DNA of 35,735 nucleotides. It comes from Candidatus Gastranaerophilales bacterium (GTDB taxonomy: Bacteria; Cyanobacteriota; Vampirovibrionia; Gastranaerophilales; Gastranaerophilaceae). The stretch is taken from assembly GCA_905235825.1 (NCBI GenBank), contig CAJONH010000006.1, positions 1 to 35,735 on the forward strand, read 5' to 3'. Below, piece after piece: positions 16,241-24,976 of the stretch (positions are counted from its first letter, which is position 1; every line of letters starts with the position of its first letter). The notes under the pieces are model-generated. The model made no database searches and had not been told where the DNA came from. It saw only the letters and a program-made list of their open reading frames with translations. The position numbers and the translations under genes were made by a program.

Positions 16241-18409
16241 ATGACAACAGTAGGCGGCGTAGGAGGAAACCAAACATATACGGGCTATGTTTCAGGTTCT
16301 TCAAGTGTAACAATGACAAAGGCACAGTTAATAAGTACTGCCCAAGCACAGGGGGTTACTATACCTGAGACTGCCCTGACAAAAGAAAATTATACTGCTG
16401 ATGAAATTTATAATTTAATTTCATCTTATTCAAATACAAGAGATACGGTTGCAACTATGTTTCAGGTAAGAGGTCAAACAAGCGGCGGTCAGCCTCAAAT
16501 GACAAAAGAAGCAGCAATTTTAGATTTGCAAGGAAGATTTCCTGTTACGGGTCAAACTTCCGGAGATAAATACAAAGCTGCAAATAATCCGGGGCTTGTT
16601 GCATTGGGTCAGGCTTTAGATGCCGGTGTATTAGATGAATTAGCCGGAAAAGGTTTTACAAGAAGCGAGATAGTAGATATAATCGCAGGTGCATTTGGTG
16701 ATACCGGTATCAAAAATGTGGCAAACAGCGATAAATTTGAAGTTCCTTATGGACATGACCAGGCAGCAAAAGATATTTACTCTAAATTTATTACCAAAAT
16801 GTCTGAAGCAGCACTTTCATCTCCTGAAATAGCAGCTTTAGAAGGTCAAATATCTCAATTAACAGATCAATTAAACTTCAATATATCAAGCACAAAGTCT
16901 ATTGATTCACAAATTAAGGATTTGAAAGCACAAATAACAAAACTTGTTCAAGATGCAATTGATGAAGTTGAAGGTTTAGAAGAATCATATAAACAAAGAG
17001 CTAAACAAACAGTTGAATCACAAGTTGCCGATTATGACGGAACTGAGCCTTATACTACTTTTGAATCAAACTTAATGACTGCACTGAGAGGTTTAGGCGG
17101 TGAATATGCCGAAAAAATGGCATCTGCAGCCCAAAAAATGGCAAAAGCACAATACATGTTTACATCTATTACCAATTTAGTTTCGTCATTAGAAGTACTA
17201 AATAACTCAAATGATACATTGCGTAGTCAAATTTCGGATAAAGAAGGTCAGTTAGCTATTAAAAAGGCAGAACTTGCTAATGTTCAACCTAAACGTACCG
17301 ACCCAATCGGATTTAATCTTGAACCGAATGTCAGAATTGATTTCTTCCTTGACCTTGATGAAAATGAAGATATTTCAAATGAGATGGAATTCCTTGGTGC
17401 AGAAAACGGCTGGGCTGAAATGATGGCAATTGATACTTCAGCTGAGGGTTCTGACGGTGCAGGCAAAGTCGATGCCGACGAATTAAATAACGCATTTACG
17501 AATGGTGTTAATTTAGGTGACGGCAGACAAGGAAAATTAAGAGCCGTAAAAACAGAACTTAATGCAGATGGAACAATAAAATCGCAAACTGTAATAAATG
17601 ATGCAGGTCAAATATTATCAGGCAGTGATTATATGGATTTGAACAGCTATCAGGCTAACGGAAATATGTTTGAAACCGGTAACATATTACAAGGTACATT
17701 TGATGTTGTAAAAGGCGGTGCAACATTATCGGGTGCAGGCTATCAAACATTAGATACGCTTGAATGGTTAGATGCAAACTATAATTTTACTGATAAAGAT
17801 GAAGGTGTCGGAAGATTTGCTCAAGGTGAAATTTCAGGTACTACAGATTTAGAGGAAGTTTTAGCTTCAAGTATTTCCTTGACTGAAACCGAATCTGAAT
17901 TGTCAGAAGGCTGGGCAGCTCTTGGTTTAAACGGAGATGATATTTCAGCTGATTTACAGGCTGCATTTACAACAGAACAAAAAAATAAAGCACGAGCAAT
18001 TGCACAGAATGCATTTGGCACTGACGTAAAAGAAACAGGTTCAACTTCGGGTGCATCAAGCACAACAGGTACAACATACGCAAAATTCAATGAAAAAGAC
18101 CCTGTTTGGAAAAAATTATTGGATGATGTCTACTATGCAGGTCCTGACGATTTACAAGCCAAAAGAAATGCTGTATTAAACCGGCTTAGAATTGCAAACT
18201 TCAATAAAGACGATGTTCAAAAAGTTCTCGGTTTAATGAACGATAATACAACTCACGCAGTAAGGTCGCATGTCGCCGGTGATGCTTATGGTATCGGTGA
18301 TGGAAGTGCAAGACTTGCAGCTTATGAAGCTGATGTCAATGAAAACTTCTTGCAGGAAGATCAATTTAGAAACAGAGGTATTATTCAGCAGCACATGCAG
18401 CTTATGTAA
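16241..18409 (+). CDS. Large Ser/Thr/Asp-rich hypothetical protein with coiled coil and EF-hand-like loops
   Basis: A 722-residue orphan. I start it at 16241 because GAGGAG sits 7 bases upstream; an in-frame start at 16205 would include that site. No signal peptide or membrane segment. The N-terminus is Gly/Ser/Thr-rich (TTVGGVGGNQTYTGY); residues about 190-245 and 320-350 are predicted coiled coil by heptad-like Leu/Ile spacing (EIAALEGQISQLTDQL). Acidic loops resembling EF-hands follow near 370 (DLDENEDISNE) and 396 (DTSAEGSDGAGKVDADEL), then NADGT and DKDEGVG. The tail is Gln/Met-rich. Strong ribosome-binding site and terminator suggest high expression. It could be a secreted or surface structural protein exported without a cleaved signal. 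Function unknown. Confidence 0.75.
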   Translation: MTTVGGVGGNQTYTGYVSGSSSVTMTKAQLISTAQAQGVTIPETALTKENYTADEIYNLISSYSNTRDTVATMFQVRGQTSGGQPQMTKEAAILDLQGRFPVTGQTSGDKYKAANNPGLVALGQALDAGVLDELAGKGFTRSEIVDIIAGAFGDTGIKNVANSDKFEVPYGHDQAAKDIYSKFITKMSEAALSSPEIAALEGQISQLTDQLNFNISSTKSIDSQIKDLKAQITKLVQDAIDEVEGLEESYKQRAKQTVESQVADYDGTEPYTTFESNLMTALRGLGGEYAEKMASAAQKMAKAQYMFTSITNLVSSLEVLNNSNDTLRSQISDKEGQLAIKKAELANVQPKRTDPIGFNLEPNVRIDFFLDLDENEDISNEMEFLGAENGWAEMMAIDTSAEGSDGAGKVDADELNNAFTNGVNLGDGRQGKLRAVKTELNADGTIKSQTVINDAGQILSGSDYMDLNSYQANGNMFETGNILQGTFDVVKGGATLSGAGYQTLDTLEWLDANYNFTDKDEGVGRFAQGEISGTTDLEEVLASSISLTETESELSEGWAALGLNGDDISADLQAAFTTEQKNKARAIAQNAFGTDVKETGSTSGASSTTGTTYAKFNEKDPVWKKLLDDVYYAGPDDLQAKRNAVLNRLRIANFNKDDVQKVLGLMNDNTTHAVRSHVAGDAYGIGDGSARLAAYEADVNENFLQEDQFRNRGIIQQHMQLM

Positions 18410-18420
18410 TAATTTCATAA

Positions 18421-18453
18421 AAAACAGGCTGTCCAAACGGACAGCCTGTTTTT
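18421..18453 (+). terminator. Rho-independent terminator
   Basis: A perfect 12-bp stem (AACAGGCTGTCC/GGACAGCCTGTT, loop AAAC) at 18423-18450 followed by T's to 18453. It closes the 722-residue gene's transcript. Confidence 0.92.
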
Positions 18454-18519
18454 ATGTATTCTTTAAAATTAGACGATAGACTAAGATAAATAAATATTTA
18501 AATATAAGATAATTTTCTT

Positions 18520-19995
18520 ATGAAAATTATTATTTTAATTATTATTTTTATATTTTTTCAATCAGTTTGCTTTGCGGATGTAAAAGACTATATAGAAGCA
18601 TATTCACTATATTTTGACAATAAAAGCTACAAATTTATTTCAGACGGATTGAAAGGAAATAAGACACTTTCCGACATAGAAAAATATGAAATTTTAGACT
18701 ATGAACTTGAAGAAGAACTCGGATTAAAATTTGTTTATACAGATTTGTATGAATGCATAAAACTGGCATTAGAAGGTAATTATGAGATAAAAATCAGTGA
18801 TGCTGATGTTTTAAACGCATTTTGGCTGCATAAAAATGCTATTGTACAAATATTACCGGAATTATACTATAACTATGATATAAGTAATTTAACGGGTAAA
18901 TACTTAATCGGCGGTATTTTAGCGGCATCAGAGCATGAAGTTCCCATTCAGAGTTTCTTTTTTATGGAATGGTCTACTATAAATCAAGGCAAATACTTTT
19001 TTTATGCGGCTGCCGCAAAAAATATTTTAAAAGCTGCAAGATATAATCTTGAATATACTAAAGACGAAACGATACTAAATACCGTAAATGCCTATTATGA
19101 TTTATTAAGCAGTAAAATGCAGATAGAAGTGCAGAAAATTAATTTATATGACAGGGTCGAACAGCTTAAATATACCGAAGCAAGATTTGAAACGGGAATA
19201 GGAACGTTATATGATGTAAAACGAGCACAGGCGGAAGTAGCTGGAGCTCAGCAGGAATATACAAACACTGTTAATACGTTCAGATTGGAACAGGCAAAAT
19301 TGGCTAACGTAATAGGTATAGATATTTTTACTCCGATATATCCTTATGAAATTGAGGTAGATAAAAGGAAACTTGTTAATGAGAATTTTAATCTTGAAAA
19401 ATTATATAAACAAGCAGTGGAATCAAGAGAAGACATAAAAGCAAAATTAGCTGAAATAAATGTATACAGGGCAAACAGAAGTGCAAATTATACCGATATA
19501 ATACCTGCAATAAATATAATGTATCAAAACGGTCATGTCGGAACTAAAAATACTGGACTCTCCCCCAGTAACACGATATCACTTGATGTAAGGGTATCTC
19601 TGGGAAAAAATATGCTTGCGGGTACTGTTACTCAAATAAAAGCTGATAGTGCCGCATTAAAGAAAAAGAAAATTGAATTGGAAAATTTAAAACGTCAAAT
19701 AAAAGAAGATATTTTGAATTCTTATTATGACTCCTTAAATGCTTTGAAAAAGATTGATGCGGCAAAAGTAGAAGTTGAAGCGGCAGACGTAAGCCTTGAT
19801 TTATCGCTTGAAAATATGAAAGCAGGAGATGCTACATTTTTAGATGTGATTGCTTCTCAAAATTTAAAAGTAAAATCAAACTTAAATTTAATTAAAAATA
19901 TGATAGAATATAATAAAGCACAGACAAAACTGCTTTTTGATACAGGCGTAATAAGCCCAAAAAATGTTTTAAAAGACTATAGAACAAGGTTTTAA
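18520..19995 (+). CDS. TolC-family outer-membrane efflux protein
   Basis: A 491-residue precursor: Sec signal MKIIILIIIFIFFQSVCFA with likely cleavage after residue 19, then a mature outer-membrane channel subunit. Two repeats of the outer-membrane-efflux domain are visible, each with long amphipathic helices: NTVNAYYDLLSSKMQIEVQ near 180 with EARFETGIGTLYDVKRAQAE, and ILNSYYDSLNALKKID near 405 with LENMKAGDATFLDVIASQN. The conserved 'TG..T..DV..A..' and 'G.....DV..SQ' patterns are the family hallmark. No membrane-fusion or RND partner lies beside it; the SIS gene follows after 4 bases, so co-transcription is likely. Substrate unknown. There is no clear Shine-Dalgarno. Confidence 0.92.
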   Translation: MKIIILIIIFIFFQSVCFADVKDYIEAYSLYFDNKSYKFISDGLKGNKTLSDIEKYEILDYELEEELGLKFVYTDLYECIKLALEGNYEIKISDADVLNAFWLHKNAIVQILPELYYNYDISNLTGKYLIGGILAASEHEVPIQSFFFMEWSTINQGKYFFYAAAAKNILKAARYNLEYTKDETILNTVNAYYDLLSSKMQIEVQKINLYDRVEQLKYTEARFETGIGTLYDVKRAQAEVAGAQQEYTNTVNTFRLEQAKLANVIGIDIFTPIYPYEIEVDKRKLVNENFNLEKLYKQAVESREDIKAKLAEINVYRANRSANYTDIIPAINIMYQNGHVGTKNTGLSPSNTISLDVRVSLGKNMLAGTVTQIKADSAALKKKKIELENLKRQIKEDILNSYYDSLNALKKIDAAKVEVEAADVSLDLSLENMKAGDATFLDVIASQNLKVKSNLNLIKNMIEYNKAQTKLLFDTGVISPKNVLKDYRTRF

Positions 19996-19999
19996 ATGT

Positions 20000-21088
20000 A
20001 TGAATTTTTTTAAAAAAACTATAAATAAATTAACTCAAACACAAAAAAATAAAATGGAATTGGAAATATATGACCAGCCCGATATCATATTTGAATTGAT
20101 AAAAAAATATGTAAATAAAGACTATTCAATAAATATTGAGCTTCCCGATAATATAAAAAGAATTGCACTGATTGCAAGCGGTTCTTCATACCATAGTGCA
20201 GCAATTGCAGCAGATTTTTTAAGAAATAAAGTCCATATAAATTCGCAGGCATATTATTCAAGCGAAGTTGTACTTGCGGACAGTTTTGATACTGATGAAG
20301 AAACACTGTACATATTTATATCTCAATCGGGAGAAACATCAGACACTAATACTTCTTTAAACAGAATAAAGAAAACAACCGATAAAACATTGGTTATTAC
20401 AAATGTAAAAAATTCAACACTGTGGAATAATTCAAAATATAGAATACATACAAATGCAGGTGATGAAGAAGCAGTATCATCAACAAAAACTATGTCAGCT
20501 CAATTATTTTGTCTGTTTTTAACCGCAATAAAAATAATGAAAAATAAAGAGCTTCCATCTATGAAATATATGGATGAACTTTTAAATGTACCTGAATATA
20601 TGAAAAATGCACTTTTAAACAGAGATACCGTTAAACGATATGCAAAAACTCTTATTAATTACGATAATGCAGCAATACTTGCTTCAGGATTATTCTATCC
20701 TCTGGCAAAAGAAGGTGCTTTAAAAATAAAAGAAACTTCTTATATAAATACAACAGCATACCCGACAGGAGAGTTTTTGCACGGACATATAGCAATTTTA
20801 AACAAAAAATGTGCCCTTATTGTATTGGTGAACAGTCAAAATATTCAGTTTACGATTGATGTATTAATGAAAATAAATAATCATTTTAGAACTGATACGC
20901 TCATAATATTATCTGCTCTGCCCATTCAAGATGTGGATAAAAATGGTTTTATACAGATAGAAACTAAAAGTGAAATTAATTTTCTTTTTTCATCACTGAT
21001 AATACTTCAATTACTTGCCCTTGAATCTGCAGCGATGTTAAAACGAAATATAGACAATCCTATAGGATTATCCAAAATTGTAAAATAA
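20000..21088 (+). CDS. SIS-domain phosphosugar isomerase/deaminase, GlmS C-terminal-like
   Basis: A 362-residue cytosolic protein matching only the isomerase half of glucosamine-6-phosphate synthase. It opens with MELEIYDQPDIIFE (GlmS 'M.KEI.EQP'), has the first SIS domain with SGSSYHSAAIAADF, the loop SQSGETSDT and AVSSTKTMSAQ, then a second SIS domain with YPLAKEGALKIKETSYI and GEFLHGHIAIL. The N-terminal glutamine amidotransferase of GlmS is missing, so it cannot use glutamine; free ammonia or a deaminase/isomerase reaction on an amino-sugar phosphate is more likely. The start at 20000 lacks a strong binding site; Met18 is an alternative. Closely follows the TolC-family gene. Substrate uncertain. 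Confidence 0.82.
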   Translation: MNFFKKTINKLTQTQKNKMELEIYDQPDIIFELIKKYVNKDYSINIELPDNIKRIALIASGSSYHSAAIAADFLRNKVHINSQAYYSSEVVLADSFDTDEETLYIFISQSGETSDTNTSLNRIKKTTDKTLVITNVKNSTLWNNSKYRIHTNAGDEEAVSSTKTMSAQLFCLFLTAIKIMKNKELPSMKYMDELLNVPEYMKNALLNRDTVKRYAKTLINYDNAAILASGLFYPLAKEGALKIKETSYINTTAYPTGEFLHGHIAILNKKCALIVLVNSQNIQFTIDVLMKINNHFRTDTLIILSALPIQDVDKNGFIQIETKSEINFLFSSLIILQLLALESAAMLKRNIDNPIGLSKIVK

Positions 21089-21125
21089 CTTAATATTTAT
21101 TTTTTTTAACGCAAAAAATTTATTT

Positions 21126-22676
21126 ATGCTATTTATAACGATTGTTATGATTATAAATGCAATGAATAATATAAGTTCTGTATTCAGAACTTTTCAAACA
21201 GATAATGAAAATAAATATAAAAACAGTTATGGAATAAGTTATCCTAATTTAGCTCCTCTATCTAAAGATACGGTTACATTTTCATTTAAGGGAGGCAAAT
21301 TAGAAGGTGCAAATATGAAATTTGCACCAAGAATGGATAAATGTGAACAAATATATGAAAATGCCGAAAATGCGGAAGATTATTTGGATAGAAAACTGCA
21401 TAAATATTTAGATGGAATTAATGAAGGAGCAAAACCCGGTAAAGAACCTGTTTCAATAAAAGTAAGAAGGAAAAAACCGCTTAGCATCCAAGAAAAAGTT
21501 GTTTCGAAATACGGAAAAATTGCTGAAAATGAAACCGATAAATTTTATGAAGAAATAGCAAAGCAGCTCTTTTTATACTATACTCCCAAAAAAGATTTTA
21601 CGCAGGAAAAAGCCGTAGTTAGAGCCAGAGTATTAATGAATGACATAATAACCGAAAGAAAAGTACCTCCATATAAAAATGAAGCATTCTTTTTAAATGA
21701 AATTGTTAAAGATTTAGAAAAAGATAAGTCGATACAATATTCTTCCGATAAGCCTAAGAGAAAAGCTATGGCTGAAATATTGTCAAATCTTAAATCCGTA
21801 ACAAAAAACGAGCATTGTGACGAAAAGGGTGCATATATTGATACACAGTCAATTGAAGGTATAAGACATTATACAAACGATGTTGTAGGCGGAAGAATTG
21901 TTTTAAATGATTCAAATCCCAAAACTGTATTAAAAGTTTTAAATGCATTAAAAAAAGCCTCGGATAACAATGAACTGAATATTACGTCTGTTGAAAATAT
22001 ACGTCCCGAATTAAGTAAAAAAGATATGGAATATTATGAATATATTTCGGAAAAGCCTCTTAAAGCATTTGCAGACAGAACACATGCCGAATATGATAAA
22101 AAACAGTCAAAATCGGGCTATTTAGCAATACACGTCAATATTGATTTGACAAATGATGAATTAATAAATACTAAAGGCAAAACAAAGAAGGAAAGAAATA
22201 AGTTTAACGGATTTCAGGGGGAAATTCAAATAATTGATGCAAATATAGAAAAATTGAAAGAGGTAGAAGATATTTGCTATAAAATAAAAGATAATAAAAA
22301 TCCGCCTTTAAAAAAGTATGATATCTTAAAAAAATATTATAATGCTTATTGTACTACCCCTAAAATAAAGGAAGAATTTAATAATTATACTTTTGATTTA
22401 TATTTAGACCAAAGAAAAAAATCTTTGACCGGAAACAGAAGGGATAAAGGTTTTAAAACAATTGAGGAATTGGGCTATAAAAATTTGGTTCCGGAATCAC
22501 TTGATTTTAATAAACTGAAAGACATAAAAGATGTCTGCGACAGACGTGCAGAAGCACTTGAAAATAATACGAATGAAACGGTAAAAATGCCAAGTGATGA
22601 AGAATTACTCCAATTTTATATGAAAGAGAAAAATAATTTTCGTAAAGTGGCAAAAGAAGTTGGTTTATTAGATTAG
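21126..22676 (+). CDS. RelA/SpoT-like nucleotidyltransferase-fold protein, lineage-specific
   Basis: A 516-residue orphan. Several motifs follow the order of the RelA/SpoT synthetase fold: RRKKPLSIQEK (R114, K116, S120, K124) mirrors the RxKxxxSIxxK nucleotide-binding motif; NDVVGGRIVL (D252, R257) mirrors the metal-binding Asp region; SKSGYLAIHV (G331-Y332, H336) the G-loop Tyr; GEIQII (E366, Q368) the catalytic Glu strand. However, about 130 residues separate the first motif from the second, which is not usual, so the first could be coincidental. No hydrolase HD domain is visible. The N-terminus is polar with LSKDTVTFSFKG. Start uncertain: Met8 (21147) and Met13 (21162) are alternatives and none has a Shine-Dalgarno. 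(p)ppGpp or tRNA pyrophosphate transfer is possible, unproven. Confidence 0.55.
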   Translation: MLFITIVMIINAMNNISSVFRTFQTDNENKYKNSYGISYPNLAPLSKDTVTFSFKGGKLEGANMKFAPRMDKCEQIYENAENAEDYLDRKLHKYLDGINEGAKPGKEPVSIKVRRKKPLSIQEKVVSKYGKIAENETDKFYEEIAKQLFLYYTPKKDFTQEKAVVRARVLMNDIITERKVPPYKNEAFFLNEIVKDLEKDKSIQYSSDKPKRKAMAEILSNLKSVTKNEHCDEKGAYIDTQSIEGIRHYTNDVVGGRIVLNDSNPKTVLKVLNALKKASDNNELNITSVENIRPELSKKDMEYYEYISEKPLKAFADRTHAEYDKKQSKSGYLAIHVNIDLTNDELINTKGKTKKERNKFNGFQGEIQIIDANIEKLKEVEDICYKIKDNKNPPLKKYDILKKYYNAYCTTPKIKEEFNNYTFDLYLDQRKKSLTGNRRDKGFKTIEELGYKNLVPESLDFNKLKDIKDVCDRRAEALENNTNETVKMPSDEELLQFYMKEKNNFRKVAKEVGLLD

Positions 22677-23101
22677 TTATAAGAGTTCATCGTCTTTTTC
22701 ATTATTTTTGTTAATATCGGAATATATGAAATTCTGCCGAAGATAATACCGGTTGTAATATACAGCAGAAGAATAAACACAAGAATTTCCGAAATGTTAA
22801 ACGAAAGTCCTAACACATTATATCTGTGTTGTAAAAACATTATTATGTTAATACCTATTTTACTTGAATATGGTATTGAGGTAATTATTTTCAAAATAAT
22901 TTTTAAAATAATATTAAAAATTGCTAAAAAAACTGAAATAATCATAGATTGAACCACATTATACATTAAAAACCTTTTTAATCTTTTATTAAGAAAGTAA
23001 GCAATCAAAACCCAAATAAGACCGGCTATTCCCATAGTAAAATACGATAAAACAGATATTACTTTTTCGGCAGGTACAATATTTTTAGTGAATGGCTGCA
23101 T
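22673..23101 (-). CDS. Tic20-like integral membrane protein
   Basis: A 142-residue protein with four hydrophobic segments (about 14-38, 45-72, 82-90 weakly, 98-122). The stretch KRFLMYNVVQSMIISVF near 42-58 corresponds to the 'FxRFNxxQAILLD' motif of the Tic20 family, and the ending GRISYIPILTKIMKKTM fits that family's C-terminus. Tic20 proteins form part of the chloroplast protein import channel; cyanobacterial relatives have unclear roles. The start overlaps the TPR gene by 17 bases, with GGAAG before the ATG, so it is translationally coupled. It ends tail-to-tail with the RelA-like gene, overlapping by 4 bases. The family call rests on one motif plus topology. Confidence 0.6.
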   Translation of the reverse strand: MQPFTKNIVPAEKVISVLSYFTMGIAGLIWVLIAYFLNKRLKRFLMYNVVQSMIISVFLAIFNIILKIILKIITSIPYSSKIGINIIMFLQHRYNVLGLSFNISEILVFILLLYITTGIIFGRISYIPILTKIMKKTMNSYN

Positions 23102-24158
23102 TTGCTTCCGTATTATCCTCTCGTGTTTTGATAAACTCTTGAATAATTTCTATATATATAAGTTTAAGTTCATCGTTTTCAATATCAATATCTATCGCCT
23201 GTTTATAGCAGGATATAGCACTGCGAAGATCCTTTAACATAACATAGGTGTTGCCCAAAATTGTATATGCGTTTGAATTAACAGGTTCAAGTTCTATAAC
23301 TTTTTTATATAAAGAAACTGCATTTTCAAAATTATGCTCGCTAAAGTAAAGATTGCCCAAAAGCATATAAGCATTAACCAAATCGGGATTAATTTTAATG
23401 GCACTGTTATACATTTCAACCGCTTTTTCAATATTCAGCTGTTCATATAATGAAATTCCAAAGCATAAATAAGCCTGATAATTATTCGGTTGTTTTTTTA
23501 TAACATTATTAAATAATTCATTAGCCTTTTTATAATTTTTAGCGGCAGAATTTGCATTTGCACAATAAAGCATATAAATAGGGTTAGCCGGCTCCATTTC
23601 GCAAACTTTACCGAAATATTCGGCCGCCTTGGAATTTTCTCCCATTTTCATTAACACAAAAGCAATATTTAGATAATTATCGGGTATTGAATTACATAAT
23701 TTTAATGCCCTTTCATAATACATCAGAGCTTCATTATAATTTTGTCTGTCCTGATACAGCATACCTATAGCGGAATAAACCTGATAATTTGATTTATCCA
23801 TATTAAGAGCCTTAATGTAATTCGACATAGCTTGTTTAAATTCGCCAAGCTCGGCATAGGCATTACCCAAATTAAAATAAACAGTTAAGTTATCAATTTC
23901 AAGATTTGCAGCACGAGAGTAATAGTTTACAGCCTTAATAAAGTCACGTTTAAAATAAAAAATATTGCCGAGATTAGTCAATGCAACATAATTTGAAGGT
24001 TCAAACTGCAGCAGACTGTCATACACATTTGCTGCTAGTTCATAGTCACCATTATTAAAGTATATACTGGAAAGTTTTATGTAATTTTCAGTATCATTAG
24101 GACTTTTGACAATTTTTTGAATTAATTCTTTTATTGTATCTGTGCTATTCTTTACCAT
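23085..24158 (-). CDS. Tetratricopeptide-repeat protein
   Basis: A 357-residue protein made almost wholly of about ten TPR units, e.g. LSSIYFNNGDYELAANVYDS, LGNAYAELGEFKQAMSNYIK and LGNTYVMLKDLRSAISCYKQ, each with the Trp/Leu-Gly-Tyr-Ala-Pro consensus spacing; scaffolding of protein complexes is the expected role. I start at ATG 24158: a longer reading from TTG 24194 would place the -35 and -10 of a good promoter (24166-24194) inside the coding region. The transcript would then be leaderless or nearly so. No signal peptide. It leads the Tic20-like gene, suggesting a shared envelope or protein-targeting job; partners are unknown. Confidence 0.88.
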   Translation of the reverse strand: MVKNSTDTIKELIQKIVKSPNDTENYIKLSSIYFNNGDYELAANVYDSLLQFEPSNYVALTNLGNIFYFKRDFIKAVNYYSRAANLEIDNLTVYFNLGNAYAELGEFKQAMSNYIKALNMDKSNYQVYSAIGMLYQDRQNYNEALMYYERALKLCNSIPDNYLNIAFVLMKMGENSKAAEYFGKVCEMEPANPIYMLYCANANSAAKNYKKANELFNNVIKKQPNNYQAYLCFGISLYEQLNIEKAVEMYNSAIKINPDLVNAYMLLGNLYFSEHNFENAVSLYKKVIELEPVNSNAYTILGNTYVMLKDLRSAISCYKQAIDIDIENDELKLIYIEIIQEFIKTREDNTEANAAIH

Positions 24159-24165
24159 GTTACTT

Positions 24166-24194
24166 ATTATACTCGATAATAAATCCTGTAGCAA
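24166..24194 (-). promoter_or_regulatory. Sigma-70-type promoter of the TPR gene
   Basis: Minus strand TTGCTA (24194-24189), a 17-base spacer, TATAAT (24171-24166). Transcription is expected near 24159, at or one base from the ATG at 24158, implying a leaderless mRNA. Confidence 0.65.
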
Positions 24195-24226
24195 ATAAAA
24201 TCATATTGAAATTATGATGAAATAAT

Positions 24227-24976
24227 TTATTGTTTTATAATAACACCCGATACTTCTTTTTGAAGATTTAAAGAGTCTTGCAGACTGTTTTTTAAATCGG
24301 AAGCATCATTTGCATTATAAAATTTGCCCGATGTAACAAGTGCAACGCATTTCAGTTGATTATTCGCATCCATATCACCGATTGCAAGAGCAATAACATC
24401 TATTCTTATATCATCACGATACTTCATAAGATTTATAATGTATTCACAAGGACTTTCGTCGCAATTTTCTCCGCCGTCCGAAATTAGAATTATTCTTTTT
24501 TTATAATCACCCTGCGGAAAATCGAAATATGCTGCCTGCTTTAAAGAATAAGTTATCGGAGTCCAGCCGACGGCACTAAGCGAACCCAGTTTTGCATATA
24601 TACCTATCGCATTATTTTTTGCTATAGGGGAAATTAATTGACTTGCTGTGCAGCCCTGTCTTGGTGTAAAACCTGTTTTATGTCCGTAAACACGCATCCC
24701 GACTTCAGCATGAGGCGGTATAAGCTGGAGAGTTTCTTTTAATGTAGAAATTGCTATATCAAGTTTTGTTCTGCCTCCGATTTTTTCATTCATACTGTTT
24801 GATAAATCAAGAATAAATAATATTTTTTCTTTTGAACTTACTGTTTCGGCAGGTTTATAATTATATGTCTGAGGAGTTGAATATGTATAATTTGAATATG
24901 AATAATTTTGTTCTGCATAAACAATTCCCGAAATGGCAAAAATGCTTAATATTATATAAAAAAACAGCTTTTTCAT
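24227..24976 (-). CDS. Secreted von Willebrand factor A domain protein
   Basis: A 249-residue exported protein: signal peptide MKKLFFYIILSIFAISGIVYA (cleavage after about residue 21), a Tyr/Ser/Pro-rich linker (22-48), then a vWA domain. The metal-ion-dependent adhesion site is present: D57-L-S59-N-S61, the Thr in GWTPITYSL near 140, and Asp in ILISDGGENCD near 167. Cys residues (QGCTAS, NCDESPC) suggest disulfides outside the cytoplasm. vWA proteins of this kind bind protein partners via a divalent metal; the partner here is unknown. GAGAG precedes the ATG. The TPR gene follows after 69 bases but has its own promoter. Confidence 0.87.
   Translation of the reverse strand: MKKLFFYIILSIFAISGIVYAEQNYSYSNYTYSTPQTYNYKPAETVSSKEKILFILDLSNSMNEKIGGRTKLDIAISTLKETLQLIPPHAEVGMRVYGHKTGFTPRQGCTASQLISPIAKNNAIGIYAKLGSLSAVGWTPITYSLKQAAYFDFPQGDYKKRIILISDGGENCDESPCEYIINLMKYRDDIRIDVIALAIGDMDANNQLKCVALVTSGKFYNANDASDLKNSLQDSLNLQKEVSGVIIKQ

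Noticed and set aside
24159..24194. TTG-initiated N-terminal extension of the TPR protein
   Set aside because: It would place a well-formed -35/-10 promoter inside the coding region and has no Shine-Dalgarno.
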